A stretch of 26,621 nucleotides of DNA from positions 1 to 26,621 of IMG/VR virus record IMGVR_UViG_3300017724_000067; one strand, 5' to 3'. Position numbers and translations under genes: made by a program. The notes under the pieces are model-generated. The model was not told the origin of the DNA and searched no databases. It worked only from the letters and a program-made list of their open reading frames with translations. This stretch comes from a virus. This document shows positions 7,114 through 15,153 of this stretch, piece after piece (the stretch's first letter is position 1; every line of letters begins with the position of its first letter).

Positions 7114-8298
7114 GTGCCAGATTATAGCGGTTCATTTAGTGGTTCATTCGAAGGTAATGGAAATAAGTTGACTAATATTGATTATTATTCACTTAGTAAT
7201 TTACCTGCGAGCATAACACCATTTCAAAAAAATTCAATATTAGCTAATAACTCAATTAGAGATAATTTTGTATCTAATGTTAAGACCAGATTGGATGCAG
7301 AAAGTGTTATTAGTTCATCTGCTCAATTAACAACTGAGTTTGATATTAGATATGGTAACGAAGTGGGGGATGATTTAATTAGTGGTTCGGCACAAATTAA
7401 AACATTACTACCAAGTGGAACGGTAAGTGGTTCGGCACAAACAATCGCTAATTTACCATCTGGTGTAATTAGTGGTTCAGAACAAGTCGATTTTGATAAT
7501 ATAAAAGATAAACCTGTAACTATTTCAGTTACACAATCAAATGCTATTATTGCAAACACTGCTAAAGTTGGATATACAGATGCAGCAGTTAAAATTAAGT
7601 TAAATTCCGAAGGTGTATTTAGTGGTTCAGCTCAAGTAACCATTAATGAATCTCAAATTAGTGATTTACAATCGTATTTAACATCAGTACCTACTGGAAC
7701 TGTGAGTAGTTCAGCTCAAGTAACAATTACAGAATCTCAAATTAGTGATTTACAATCGTATTTAACATCAGTACCAAGTGGAACAATATCCTCATCAGCA
7801 CAAATTACGGCATTAGGGTATTCAACAACAGATAGTACAGGTTCAGAACAATCACTATCTTTAAGTGGAGATAAATTAACCATAAGTAGTGGTAATACGA
7901 TAACTCTTCCAAGTACTGATGAACAAACATTAACATTAGCTGGAAATAATTTAAGTATATCTAATGGTAATACAGTTAATTTATCCGCCCTAGCAGGCGG
8001 TGGTGGTGGTGGCGGTGGTTCATCCATTTGGAATACAGGTTCTCAAGACCCATCATCATACACTCATTTGATGACATCAAATAATTTACAAGTAACTGGT
8101 AGTGTTGATATACACGGAGACTTTACTGTAAATGGACAATCAGTATTCACTCAAACATCAGCATCTGATGTTGGAAACGCAGTTGTGATAAAGGGAAGAT
8201 TGGAAGTTTTAGAAGAACAAATAGGAAGTTATATCGCATCGGCATCTATTCAAGTAGGAAATACGCAAGATACGATAGACTGTGGGGGGTTTTTCTAA
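7114..8298 (+). CDS. SGSAQ-repeat virion structural/adhesin protein
   Basis: 394 residues, Ser/Thr/Asn-rich, with no signal peptide or membrane segment. The GTG start has AAGGGA seven bases upstream. The body carries about seven copies of S(G/S)S(A/E)Q(I/V/L/T) at variable spacing, typical of fibrous surface proteins in marine T4-like phages. Two 28-residue units (IxESQISDLQSYLTSVP) are encoded by an 84-base tandem repeat. A run of eight glycines (295-302) forms a hinge before a C-terminal part with a beta-strand module (VTGSVDIHGDFTVNG) and a short helix (EVLEEQIGSY). The C-terminus TIDCGGFF resembles the IDGGSF end of the 545-residue neighbour. Probably a tail-fibre or head-decorating fibre component; the exact position on the virion cannot be read from sequence. 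Confidence 0.7.
   Translation: MPDYSGSFSGSFEGNGNKLTNIDYYSLSNLPASITPFQKNSILANNSIRDNFVSNVKTRLDAESVISSSAQLTTEFDIRYGNEVGDDLISGSAQIKTLLPSGTVSGSAQTIANLPSGVISGSEQVDFDNIKDKPVTISVTQSNAIIANTAKVGYTDAAVKIKLNSEGVFSGSAQVTINESQISDLQSYLTSVPTGTVSSSAQVTITESQISDLQSYLTSVPSGTISSSAQITALGYSTTDSTGSEQSLSLSGDKLTISSGNTITLPSTDEQTLTLAGNNLSISNGNTVNLSALAGGGGGGGGSSIWNTGSQDPSSYTHLMTSNNLQVTGSVDIHGDFTVNGQSVFTQTSASDVGNAVVIKGRLEVLEEQIGSYIASASIQVGNTQDTIDCGGFF
7626..7793 (+). repeat. 84-bp tandem repeat, two copies
   Basis: Units begin at 7626 and 7710. A 44-base core is identical in both (7648-7691 and 7732-7775); the flanks differ by a few substitutions. Each unit encodes 28 residues in frame, so copy-number change would lengthen or shorten the fibre without a frameshift. 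Confidence 0.85.
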
Positions 8299-8306
8299 AA
8301 TATATT

Positions 8307-8315
8307 ATATTTATA
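8307..8315 (+). promoter_or_regulatory. Putative late promoter box ATATTTATA before the 831-residue structural gene
   Basis: Exact box nine bases after the preceding stop and 51 bases before the next ATG. Confidence 0.45.
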
Positions 8316-8365
8316 AAAAGAAAAAGGTAATAGTAGAAACTATACACAAGTAATGGGATAAAAAT

Positions 8366-10861
8366 ATGAGTCAAACAATAAAACATAGAAGAGGTTCGGT
8401 AGCATCTGTAAGGAATATCACCTCATTTGGTGAAGCAGAGATAGTAATCGGTAGTGGTTCGGTTGATGGTAAGGTTGATGGGCCGATAGTTTATATCGGT
8501 AAGCCGGGTGGTTCAACAGCAGCTAATGATTACGCACCTATATCAAAGATATATACAGGAGCGGGACTTCCAGCGATGACTACTGCTAATTATGGTACTA
8601 CATTGGATGGTTTACCATATTACGATTCAACAAACAAAAAATTATACATTTTAAATGCACATTCTGATGGAACATCAGGACATTCTCAAATTTTGATTAC
8701 ATCAGAATCTATGAGTAACTTTAATACAGTTGTATCGGCATCTGTAGCGGCAGATGGGTTCGGAGCTGGTATATTTGAAGAATTAAGTGCTACATTATAT
8801 AAAGCTGATGGTAAAAACCTACAAATCACAGGTTCTTCTTCTACTGCATTGGATGTATCTCAATCTATAAAGGCACACAACATAAATGTGGGTGTACCAA
8901 CATCAAATGATTGGGGAAGTAACTTAGATGGTTCATATTTTAATAACTTCACAAAAGATACAGATGTATCTGAAGTTTTAAGATTTGTTGCAGGATTATT
9001 ATCCTCATCTGCAGCTAATCCAACCACAAATACAAAAACATATAGTTCTATTTCAGAAAATAAAAGTAATACTGGTACTGGAACGGCGCCAGCAGGACAT
9101 GTACCGCAAGGAAATTCAATAGCTGATATTACTTATTTAGTTGATAAAGGATTTGCAGCAGAAGGTGGAACATTATTTCCAGGAAAAACAATTTATAACA
9201 ATGCTGGATACGCAATAAGTTATACATCTGTAGCAGGTGGTTCAACATCAGTAAATTCATCAGCCGATGCACAATTATTTGGATTGGGTGCTTTAAGTAG
9301 TGGTAATGCTAGTCAATTCCAAGTAAAAGGAACTCATGCATTTAGATTCAACAATAATAATAGTGGAACTCAAACGGAAACTTCAGCATCAACAGTAACT
9401 TTAACACAAAATTCATTTGGAACTTCAAATGGTCTAACTGTAGCTAAAATAAATACTGTAAATCCTGCAGTTATTCCAGCAGCTTTCCAAGATGGTAAAT
9501 TCGTAAGTGTATTCTCTGAAAATATTATGGGATGGACTACTGAAGCAAACACATCAGTATCAGCATCAGGAACTTATATATTAGATACAACAGTTGGAAT
9601 TAAAACTGGTTCTCAAGCAGCATTTGTAGATAAAACCGCAAGTGAAACGATATTTTGGGCACCTGTTTCAAATATAGATTCAAATATTGGTACAAACACA
9701 TTAGCAAGTAATGGTGAAGGAGTAACAGGAGTAACGTTAACATCAGGTTCTCTTTCTGGAGCACCATATATAAGTGGTGGAACTTGGAAATTAGTAGCAA
9801 CTGCTAGTGGATTGTTCGCACCTATGTACGCAGCATCAACTACATTAGTAGATGTAACAATAGGAAGTACAAGTGGATACACAATCACAAATACAGCTGG
9901 TACTGATACATTATCAACATCAGGTGGTTCAATCCAAACATCAGGAATGGTAACATCAGCTGATGGTAACACTGCAAGAAATAGTGGTACTCCTGTAAGA
10001 AATGATTTAGTAGAAGTTGATGCAACTTATACAATTAGTGGAACGGGTGATACTTTTGTGGAAGCAAGAACTGGTGGTGATACATCATATACATTAACAC
10101 TAAAAGGTAGAAATAGAAATAGTTCACAATCTACATTAGATACTCAAACTGTAAACCTACATACAGCAGGTGCATTCGGACAACCTGCTTCTAGTGGTTC
10201 AATGGCTTACTATGGTGGTGGAAATCAATCTTCGGCATTGGATGAGAGATTTACAAACGAAACTTATAGAAGAATTATTAGTACATCAACCGCATTAACC
10301 AATGCATGGAATAGTGTATCAACGGCATTAGATTTAGGTAATGGTGGTGATTTACAGGTTAAGCCAGGTTATTTGGTTGACCCAAAATCAGCAAACGGAT
10401 ATTGGTATCCTACAACTGGATACGATGCATCACATTATAAGTGGTATCTAAGAGAATTTGATACATCAGCATCAAACAATAAAGGTACTTTAACAATTAA
10501 CTTAGACCCTAACTCATCATCTGATTTAGTAGCATTTAGTGATACAACGGCTAATAAAATAGCAGTTGGTGTTATATTTGGAGCTACTAATTCAAAAATA
10601 TTTGATGCAGTAAAAGGTAATCAATCATATGGTGGTTCATTGAACTCACAATCAACAGGAGCAAATAATCCGTTTAGTGATTCAGTTGATGTTGTTGGTG
10701 ATTTCTCATCATTTAGTAATTCATCAGGAACATTAACATTAGGATTGAATAATGCAGGTGGACAAACTATTAATTCATCAAATGATAAAATTTGGTTATT
10801 GATTAGATATAAAGGTACACCAAGTCAAACATTAGAAAGAATGACGGTTTCAGTATCGTAA
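8366..10861 (+). CDS. Large virion structural protein, probable tail fibre/adhesin
   Basis: 831 residues, rich in Ser, Thr, Gly, Asn and Ala, with no signal peptide or membrane segment. The N-terminus (MSQTIKHRRGSVASVRNITS, then FGEAEIVIGSG) follows the pattern (I)K(H/L)(R/K)RG...GE, also seen in the 129-residue protein downstream and in N-terminal domains of phage receptor-binding proteins such as the major tropism determinant. The central part is low-complexity beta-type sequence; the C-terminal 200 residues are more complex (YYGGGNQSSALDERFTNETY, later SANGYWYPTTGYDASHYKWY) and may be a receptor- or glycan-binding tip. It is followed after 15 bases by the next gene, so they form an operon. 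Specific function unknown. Confidence 0.65.
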   Translation: MSQTIKHRRGSVASVRNITSFGEAEIVIGSGSVDGKVDGPIVYIGKPGGSTAANDYAPISKIYTGAGLPAMTTANYGTTLDGLPYYDSTNKKLYILNAHSDGTSGHSQILITSESMSNFNTVVSASVAADGFGAGIFEELSATLYKADGKNLQITGSSSTALDVSQSIKAHNINVGVPTSNDWGSNLDGSYFNNFTKDTDVSEVLRFVAGLLSSSAANPTTNTKTYSSISENKSNTGTGTAPAGHVPQGNSIADITYLVDKGFAAEGGTLFPGKTIYNNAGYAISYTSVAGGSTSVNSSADAQLFGLGALSSGNASQFQVKGTHAFRFNNNNSGTQTETSASTVTLTQNSFGTSNGLTVAKINTVNPAVIPAAFQDGKFVSVFSENIMGWTTEANTSVSASGTYILDTTVGIKTGSQAAFVDKTASETIFWAPVSNIDSNIGTNTLASNGEGVTGVTLTSGSLSGAPYISGGTWKLVATASGLFAPMYAASTTLVDVTIGSTSGYTITNTAGTDTLSTSGGSIQTSGMVTSADGNTARNSGTPVRNDLVEVDATYTISGTGDTFVEARTGGDTSYTLTLKGRNRNSSQSTLDTQTVNLHTAGAFGQPASSGSMAYYGGGNQSSALDERFTNETYRRIISTSTALTNAWNSVSTALDLGNGGDLQVKPGYLVDPKSANGYWYPTTGYDASHYKWYLREFDTSASNNKGTLTINLDPNSSSDLVAFSDTTANKIAVGVIFGATNSKIFDAVKGNQSYGGSLNSQSTGANNPFSDSVDVVGDFSSFSNSSGTLTLGLNNAGGQTINSSNDKIWLLIRYKGTPSQTLERMTVSVS

Positions 10862-10876
10862 TAAAGAGGAATAAAA

Positions 10877-12514
10877 ATGGCATATAATACAAGTAACAGG
10901 TCGGAAAGATTACTACAAGGTAGAAGATTTACAACGGATAATCTATCACTTACTCAGGAAGCATTTACTGATGTATTTGATTTAGGGGCAGGTGAGATAT
11001 TCACCGATGATGGTCTTATTCCAACGGGAAGTACACAATTAGCATATAGTGGTTCATCACAAAATGGTGGTATCATAAGTGGTAGTGTTGTTAACCCATC
11101 AATCGAAACTGATGTAAACGTACTAAAATATCACTATAGAAAAAAATTAAAACAAGCGGCAGATGGGCAAAGAGAAGTTTATTACTTTACAACTTCAGAC
11201 CCATCATCTGTTTCAGATACAGTAACATCCGACCAACTTATCGAAGCAGACCAGCAAACTAATTTTGTATCACCAAAATATATAATCGCAAGTGATTCAC
11301 CAAATAATACTGAGAGTTCTACTCCAGGTTATAAAGTTGTAGTATATAAAGATACGGCGAGTTCAGCAGGAAGTATTTCATCTTCACCAGCAGACCCTTC
11401 TCATTATGTATATGATTTTAAAACAGGTGTTTTAACTTGGGTATCAAACGCACCAGCATCAAATCAGTTTGTTTATATAACGGCTTATCAATATGTTGGT
11501 AGAACACTTCGTTCACAAATCGATGATGGTTCTATCGGTGGTGGTGGAAGTGATATCACAATACAAGAAGAAGGTTCTTCATTATCAACGGCAGCTACAA
11601 CAATTAACTTTGTAGGTAACGCAGTTACAGCGACTGGAACTGGTGCAACTAAAACAATTACAATTAATACTGCAGGGAGTTCATTAGATATAGATTCCCA
11701 AACAGATGGGACAGGAATAACTGTAGAAGCTACTGATAAGTTAATATTATCAGATGCTGGAACAGAGAAAAAGATTAATGTATCTCAGTTATTTGATTCA
11801 GCAGATTTTGATACTGAAGTAGCAGCTAATTCAGCAGTAACTGCTAATACGGCTAAAGTTACTTATCCAACGGCTGATTCAACTAAAGTAGGTTACTTAA
11901 CTGTAACTCAAGCAGTTGATTTAGATAGTGTGGAAGCAGAAGCAACTAGAACATCAATTTGGAATGTAGCAGCGGCAGGTGGAAAATATACTTTCTCAGG
12001 TCCTGGTTTGAGTGGAACAGAAAATAATCCAGCTATATACTTAATGAGAGGTGAAAAATACAGATTCGCAGTAAACGCATCAGGTCATCCTTTCCGAATT
12101 CAAACATCAGCTGGAGCATACGATGCATCTACTCAATTTACAGATGGATTAACTAACTTAGGTACTGCTAGTGGTAACGTAGAATTCAATGTTCAATTTG
12201 ATGCACCTGATACTTTATATTATGTTTGTCAATCTCATTCAGGTATGGGTAATGTTATTCACATCTTAAACAAAAGAGTAGATGGGTTAATTAGTGGTTC
12301 AGCAGGAATCGTTGCTGGGTTAGTAGGACAAAACTTAAACATTGGTGAATTAACTGCTACTAAAGTAGTTACAAATATAGTATCTCAATCCATATCACTT
12401 GCTACGGGTTCTAATATATTTGGTGATGAACAAACAGATACTCATCAAATTACAGGTTCATTACAATTAACAGGAAGTTTTTCATTTACTGAAATAGATG
12501 GTGGAAGCTTCTAA
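10877..12514 (+). CDS. Virion structural protein with a cupredoxin-like domain
   Basis: 545 residues, with AGAGGA seven bases before the start. The N-terminal half (1-215) ends in YITAYQYVGRTLRSQIDDGS, followed by a Gly-rich hinge. Residues 270-300 (DGTGITVEATDKLILSDAGT) recur almost unchanged in the 593-residue protein downstream. Residues 362-464 look like a cupredoxin fold: beta-rich, with GHPF (His404) and YYVCQSHSGMGN (Cys451, His454, Met457), the His, Cys, His, Met ligand order of type 1 copper sites, though the Cys-x2-His-x2-Met spacing is tighter than in plastocyanin. Similar domains occur in structural proteins of marine T4-like phages as far as I recall. The C-terminal part has an ISGSAG element and ends IDGGSF. 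Probably a fibre or whisker component; copper binding is inferred. Confidence 0.7.
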   Translation: MAYNTSNRSERLLQGRRFTTDNLSLTQEAFTDVFDLGAGEIFTDDGLIPTGSTQLAYSGSSQNGGIISGSVVNPSIETDVNVLKYHYRKKLKQAADGQREVYYFTTSDPSSVSDTVTSDQLIEADQQTNFVSPKYIIASDSPNNTESSTPGYKVVVYKDTASSAGSISSSPADPSHYVYDFKTGVLTWVSNAPASNQFVYITAYQYVGRTLRSQIDDGSIGGGGSDITIQEEGSSLSTAATTINFVGNAVTATGTGATKTITINTAGSSLDIDSQTDGTGITVEATDKLILSDAGTEKKINVSQLFDSADFDTEVAANSAVTANTAKVTYPTADSTKVGYLTVTQAVDLDSVEAEATRTSIWNVAAAGGKYTFSGPGLSGTENNPAIYLMRGEKYRFAVNASGHPFRIQTSAGAYDASTQFTDGLTNLGTASGNVEFNVQFDAPDTLYYVCQSHSGMGNVIHILNKRVDGLISGSAGIVAGLVGQNLNIGELTATKVVTNIVSQSISLATGSNIFGDEQTDTHQITGSLQLTGSFSFTEIDGGSF

Positions 12515-12533
12515 AAATATAATAGGTAAATAG

Positions 12534-12923
12534 ATGGCAGGTAAAATTAGATTAAAGAGAAGTGATACAACAGGTAATGTGCCTGATGCAGGTAATTTAT
12601 CATTAGGTGAACTTGCTGTCAATACTTACGATGGGAAATTATTTTTTACAAAGAATGATGGTTCTGTAAGTTTAGAAACAATAGTAACTACTAATGCACA
12701 AATCACTGGTTCTTTAGAAATGACAGGGGCTGTAACATCATCCTTTGCTTTAATTAAAACCCAATCACCATCAGGAGATGTACTTACTGTAAATGTTGGT
12801 GGACAGGATAAAGTAACAATTAATAACGATGGTACATTGGTAGTAAAAGAAGTTGCAACGTTACCAACTGGAGAAAAAGGAGCACTTTCAGTTAGTGGAA
12901 GTAACTTTTTTGTATATTTATAA
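12534..12923 (+). CDS. Small fibre protein with a tropism-determinant-like N-terminus
   Basis: 129 residues. The N-terminus MAGKIRLKRSDTTGNVPDAG followed by LSLGELAVNTYDGKLFF is the recurrent phage fibre pattern (KRS...P...L..GELA.NT.DGKLF), probably an attachment domain of the Mtd-N type. The remainder is a short beta region (ITGSLEMTGAV) with a C-terminus NFFVYL that parallels IWIYVE at the end of the 593-residue protein. The Shine-Dalgarno site is weak (ATAGGTAAATAG). The stop codon lies inside a copy of the ATATTTATA box. Likely a short fibre or an accessory subunit of the neighbouring fibres. Confidence 0.65.
   Translation: MAGKIRLKRSDTTGNVPDAGNLSLGELAVNTYDGKLFFTKNDGSVSLETIVTTNAQITGSLEMTGAVTSSFALIKTQSPSGDVLTVNVGGQDKVTINNDGTLVVKEVATLPTGEKGALSVSGSNFFVYL
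12914..12922 (+). promoter_or_regulatory. ATATTTATA box overlapping the end of the 129-residue gene
   Basis: Exact box within the last codons of the gene. A second copy follows 22 bases later. It may be the outer member of a tandem promoter or a coding coincidence. Confidence 0.25.
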
Positions 12924-12943
12924 AAGTAATCAAATTAAAAACA

Positions 12944-12952
12944 ATATTTATA
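12944..12952 (+). promoter_or_regulatory. Putative late promoter box ATATTTATA before the 593-residue fibre gene
   Basis: Exact box 45 bases before the start codon. A six-pair hairpin (TAAACT/AGTTTA, 12957-12971) lies between it and the AGAGGA ribosome-binding site. Confidence 0.5.
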
Positions 12953-12996
12953 AAGGTAAACTTATAGTTTAACAAAATTAAAAGAGGAACAATAAA

Positions 12997-14778
12997 ATGG
13001 CAGAATGGAAAAAGGTAATAGTCTCCGGCTCAACAGCAGCATTAGCTGCAGCGAACGTAGATGGAACTGTAACCGCTAACGCGTTTAGTGGTGATGGTTC
13101 AAACTTGACAAATGTACCCGCCGGTTCGATAAATATCGAATCATTTACAAATGGTACAGGAATTACGGTAGCCAGTACAGATAAACTTATCTTATCAGAT
13201 GCTGGAACAGAAAAATATATTAACGTATCTCAGTTACCATTTACAACTAATTCATTTAGAGGTATAAGAGTAACGAATGGTGAAACAGAAACTTCATTAG
13301 AAAGTTCAGAAGCCCTAAACATTACAGCAGGAACTAATGTTAGTCTTTCGGAATCAGAAGGTGTAGTAACAATCACTTCTACGGATACTAACACAACTTA
13401 TTCAGTAGGTGATGGTGGATTAACTCAAAAGAATTTTACAACCACATTAAAAAATAAGTTAGATGGAATTGCAGCATCGGCTAATAATTATGCATTACCT
13501 TTAGCAGCATCGGGTACAAGAGGTGGTGCTAAAATTGGATATACTGAAAATGGTAAAAACTATCCTGTAGAATTATCATCAGAAAAAATGTATGTAAATG
13601 TTCCTTGGAGCAACACAACTTATTCAGTAGGTGATGGTGGGTTATCACAAAAGAACTTTACCACTACTTTAAAATCTAAATTAGATGGTATTGCTACATC
13701 AGCAAACAATTACTCATTTTCAAATAGTATTGATGGTGGTGAAGGTGTAGCAGTTGATAGCGGTGGAACACAAGATTTCAGAGCTGGAACTAATGTAACT
13801 CTAACACAAGCAGATGGTGGTGCAATTACAATTGCATCAACAGATACTAACACAACTTATTCAGTTGGTGCTGGTGGTTTAACTCAAGAAAACTTCACTA
13901 CTACTCTAAAAAATAAATTAGATGGAATTGCAGCATCGGCTAATAACTATTCATTACCAGAAGCAACAGCGACTGTGCGAGGTGGTATTGAATTATTCAG
14001 TAATACAGACCAATCAGTAGCAGCTAACACAGTATCAGCAACTGCTGGTAGAACTTATGGTTTACAATTAAACTCAGCTGGACAAGCGGTAGTTAACGTT
14101 CCGTGGACTAATACACAAAGTACTAGAGGTGTAAGAACAGAAAATGGTGAAACTGGAACTGCACTAGGTACATCTGAAACATTAACCCTTAAAGCAGGAA
14201 CAAATGTTAGTATTTCAGAATCAGAAGGAACAGTAACATTTAGTTCAACTGATACTAATACTACATATTCGGTAGGAGATGGTGGATTAACTCAAAATAA
14301 CTTTACAAATGCTGACCATAGTAAATTAAATGGTATTGCGGCTAGTGCAAATAACTACTCACTTACAATCGCTGATGTTAAGAGTGTACTTGGTGGTGGG
14401 ATGCCATCTAACGCATTAACAATTGGTGATACTAATGATACAATTACTATTGCTGGTAATTTAGATGTAAATGGTACAACTACTACTATTGATACAACTA
14501 ACTTAGCAGTTACAGATAAATTCATCGAATTAAACAGAGGTGCAACAACAGAAGGTGATGGTGGTATTGTAATTAATGGTGCTACTAATAAATCATTTGG
14601 TTGGGATGATTCCAACGATAGATGGGCGTTTGATTTTACTGGAGCAACCGCAGGACAAACTACTATCGATACTGATGCATTCGTAGCAGCTGTAGCTAAG
14701 GTTAAAACAGATGTAAACTACCAAAAAAATGGAAACCTTCACGTAGATGGTACAGATATTTGGATTTATGTTGAATAA
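12997..14778 (+). CDS. Repeat-rich tail fibre protein
   Basis: 593 residues, AGAGGA ribosome-binding site. The N-terminus MAEWKKVIVSGSTAAL is nearly the same as that of the 1458-residue fibre (MPNWKKVIVSGSSAEL), suggesting a shared attachment fold. The shaft holds four copies of a unit reading TTYSVGDGGLTQ.NFTT..K.KLDGIAASANNY (near 13390, 13616, 13852 and 14260), one copy of the KIGYTENGKNYPVELSSEKM module (13530-13614), also found four times in the giant fibre, and AGTNVSLSESEG-type strands. Near the C-terminus (about 485-545) is the fibre domain ITIAGNLDVNGTTTTIDTTN with the following FIELNRG and FGWDDSNDRWAF, seen in many marine phage fibres. The C-terminus is DIWIYVE. No chaperone domain or enzyme motif was seen. 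Host-surface binding is inferred. Confidence 0.78.
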   Translation: MAEWKKVIVSGSTAALAAANVDGTVTANAFSGDGSNLTNVPAGSINIESFTNGTGITVASTDKLILSDAGTEKYINVSQLPFTTNSFRGIRVTNGETETSLESSEALNITAGTNVSLSESEGVVTITSTDTNTTYSVGDGGLTQKNFTTTLKNKLDGIAASANNYALPLAASGTRGGAKIGYTENGKNYPVELSSEKMYVNVPWSNTTYSVGDGGLSQKNFTTTLKSKLDGIATSANNYSFSNSIDGGEGVAVDSGGTQDFRAGTNVTLTQADGGAITIASTDTNTTYSVGAGGLTQENFTTTLKNKLDGIAASANNYSLPEATATVRGGIELFSNTDQSVAANTVSATAGRTYGLQLNSAGQAVVNVPWTNTQSTRGVRTENGETGTALGTSETLTLKAGTNVSISESEGTVTFSSTDTNTTYSVGDGGLTQNNFTNADHSKLNGIAASANNYSLTIADVKSVLGGGMPSNALTIGDTNDTITIAGNLDVNGTTTTIDTTNLAVTDKFIELNRGATTEGDGGIVINGATNKSFGWDDSNDRWAFDFTGATAGQTTIDTDAFVAAVAKVKTDVNYQKNGNLHVDGTDIWIYVE

Positions 14779-14784
14779 TAAGTA

Positions 14785-14997
14785 ATGAAACTAAAAAAAG
14801 TTATAAAAAAAATTATGGAAGATTTTAAAAGTTTAAGAAGTAAAGCTGAAGGAAAAGGTAACAAAGATATATCTCTAACTAAAACAGAATTAGAGTTCCT
14901 CTTACAATTGATTGCCAAATCTAATTTTGAAGGAAGAGATGTTCAAATAGTTTACGAAACCGCAGTAAAACTTCAACAATTAATTCAATCAGAATAA
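14785..14997 (+). CDS. Small helical protein of unknown function
   Basis: 70 residues. A Lys-rich N-terminus (MKLKKVIKKIMEDFKSLRSK) is followed by a helical segment, ISLTKTELEFLLQLIAKSNF, and then EGRDVQIVYETAVKLQQLIQ. It begins six bases after the fibre stop, without a Shine-Dalgarno site, so it may be translated by reinitiation; a second ATG at 14815 is also possible. It ends just before a terminator and is the last gene of this unit. Small proteins with this ELEFLL...F.G.DV..V..... .KLQ pattern occur in marine phages to my recollection, with no function assigned. It could be a fibre-assembly helper, given its location, but nothing in the sequence proves this. Confidence 0.65.
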   Translation: MKLKKVIKKIMEDFKSLRSKAEGKGNKDISLTKTELEFLLQLIAKSNFEGRDVQIVYETAVKLQQLIQSE

Positions 14998-15007
14998 TAT
15001 CAACAAG

Positions 15008-15036
15008 ACCCCTTACAGAAATGTAGGGGGTTTTTT
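15008..15036 (+). terminator. Strong intrinsic terminator with a GAAA tetraloop
   Basis: A ten-pair stem ACCCCTTACA (15008-15017) / TGTAGGGGGT (15022-15031), one G-U, closed by GAAA and followed by six T. It closes the unit containing the 593- and 70-residue genes. Confidence 0.9.
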
Positions 15037-15056
15037 ATTTAATAAAAAATTATTAC

Positions 15057-15065
15057 ATATTTATT
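15057..15065 (+). promoter_or_regulatory. Putative late promoter box ATATTTATT before the giant fibre gene
   Basis: One-mismatch copy, directly after a terminator and 89 bases before the start codon, the longest box-to-start distance among the exact or near-exact boxes. The intervening leader is structured. Confidence 0.45.
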
Positions 15066-15076
15066 GATACATATCT

Positions 15077-15129
15077 TTGGATATTGGCCCCATAGTGGGG
15101 AAGTGGGCTCATATTTTGTGAGTATCCAA
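15077..15129 (+). promoter_or_regulatory. Structured 5' leader of the giant fibre gene, possible three-way junction
   Basis: An outer stem TTGGATA (15077-15083) / TATCCAA (15123-15129) encloses two hairpins: CCCC-atagt-GGGG (15088-15100) and CTCA-tattttg-TGAG (15108-15122). A competing stem GGCCC (15086-15090) / GGGCT (15105-15109) excludes both inner hairpins, so the RNA could be bistable. The segment is clearly more GC-rich than its surroundings and lies between the promoter box and the AAAGGA ribosome-binding site. I do not recognise a known riboswitch class. Structure was read by eye, not computed. Confidence 0.45.
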
Positions 15130-15153
15130 CCATAACTAAAAGGAAAAGAAATT

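Noticed and set aside
8280-8297. G run followed by T run (TGTGGGGGGTTTTTC) as a terminator
   Set aside because: There is no complementary C-rich arm, so no hairpin forms, and it encodes the end of the protein (CGGFF).
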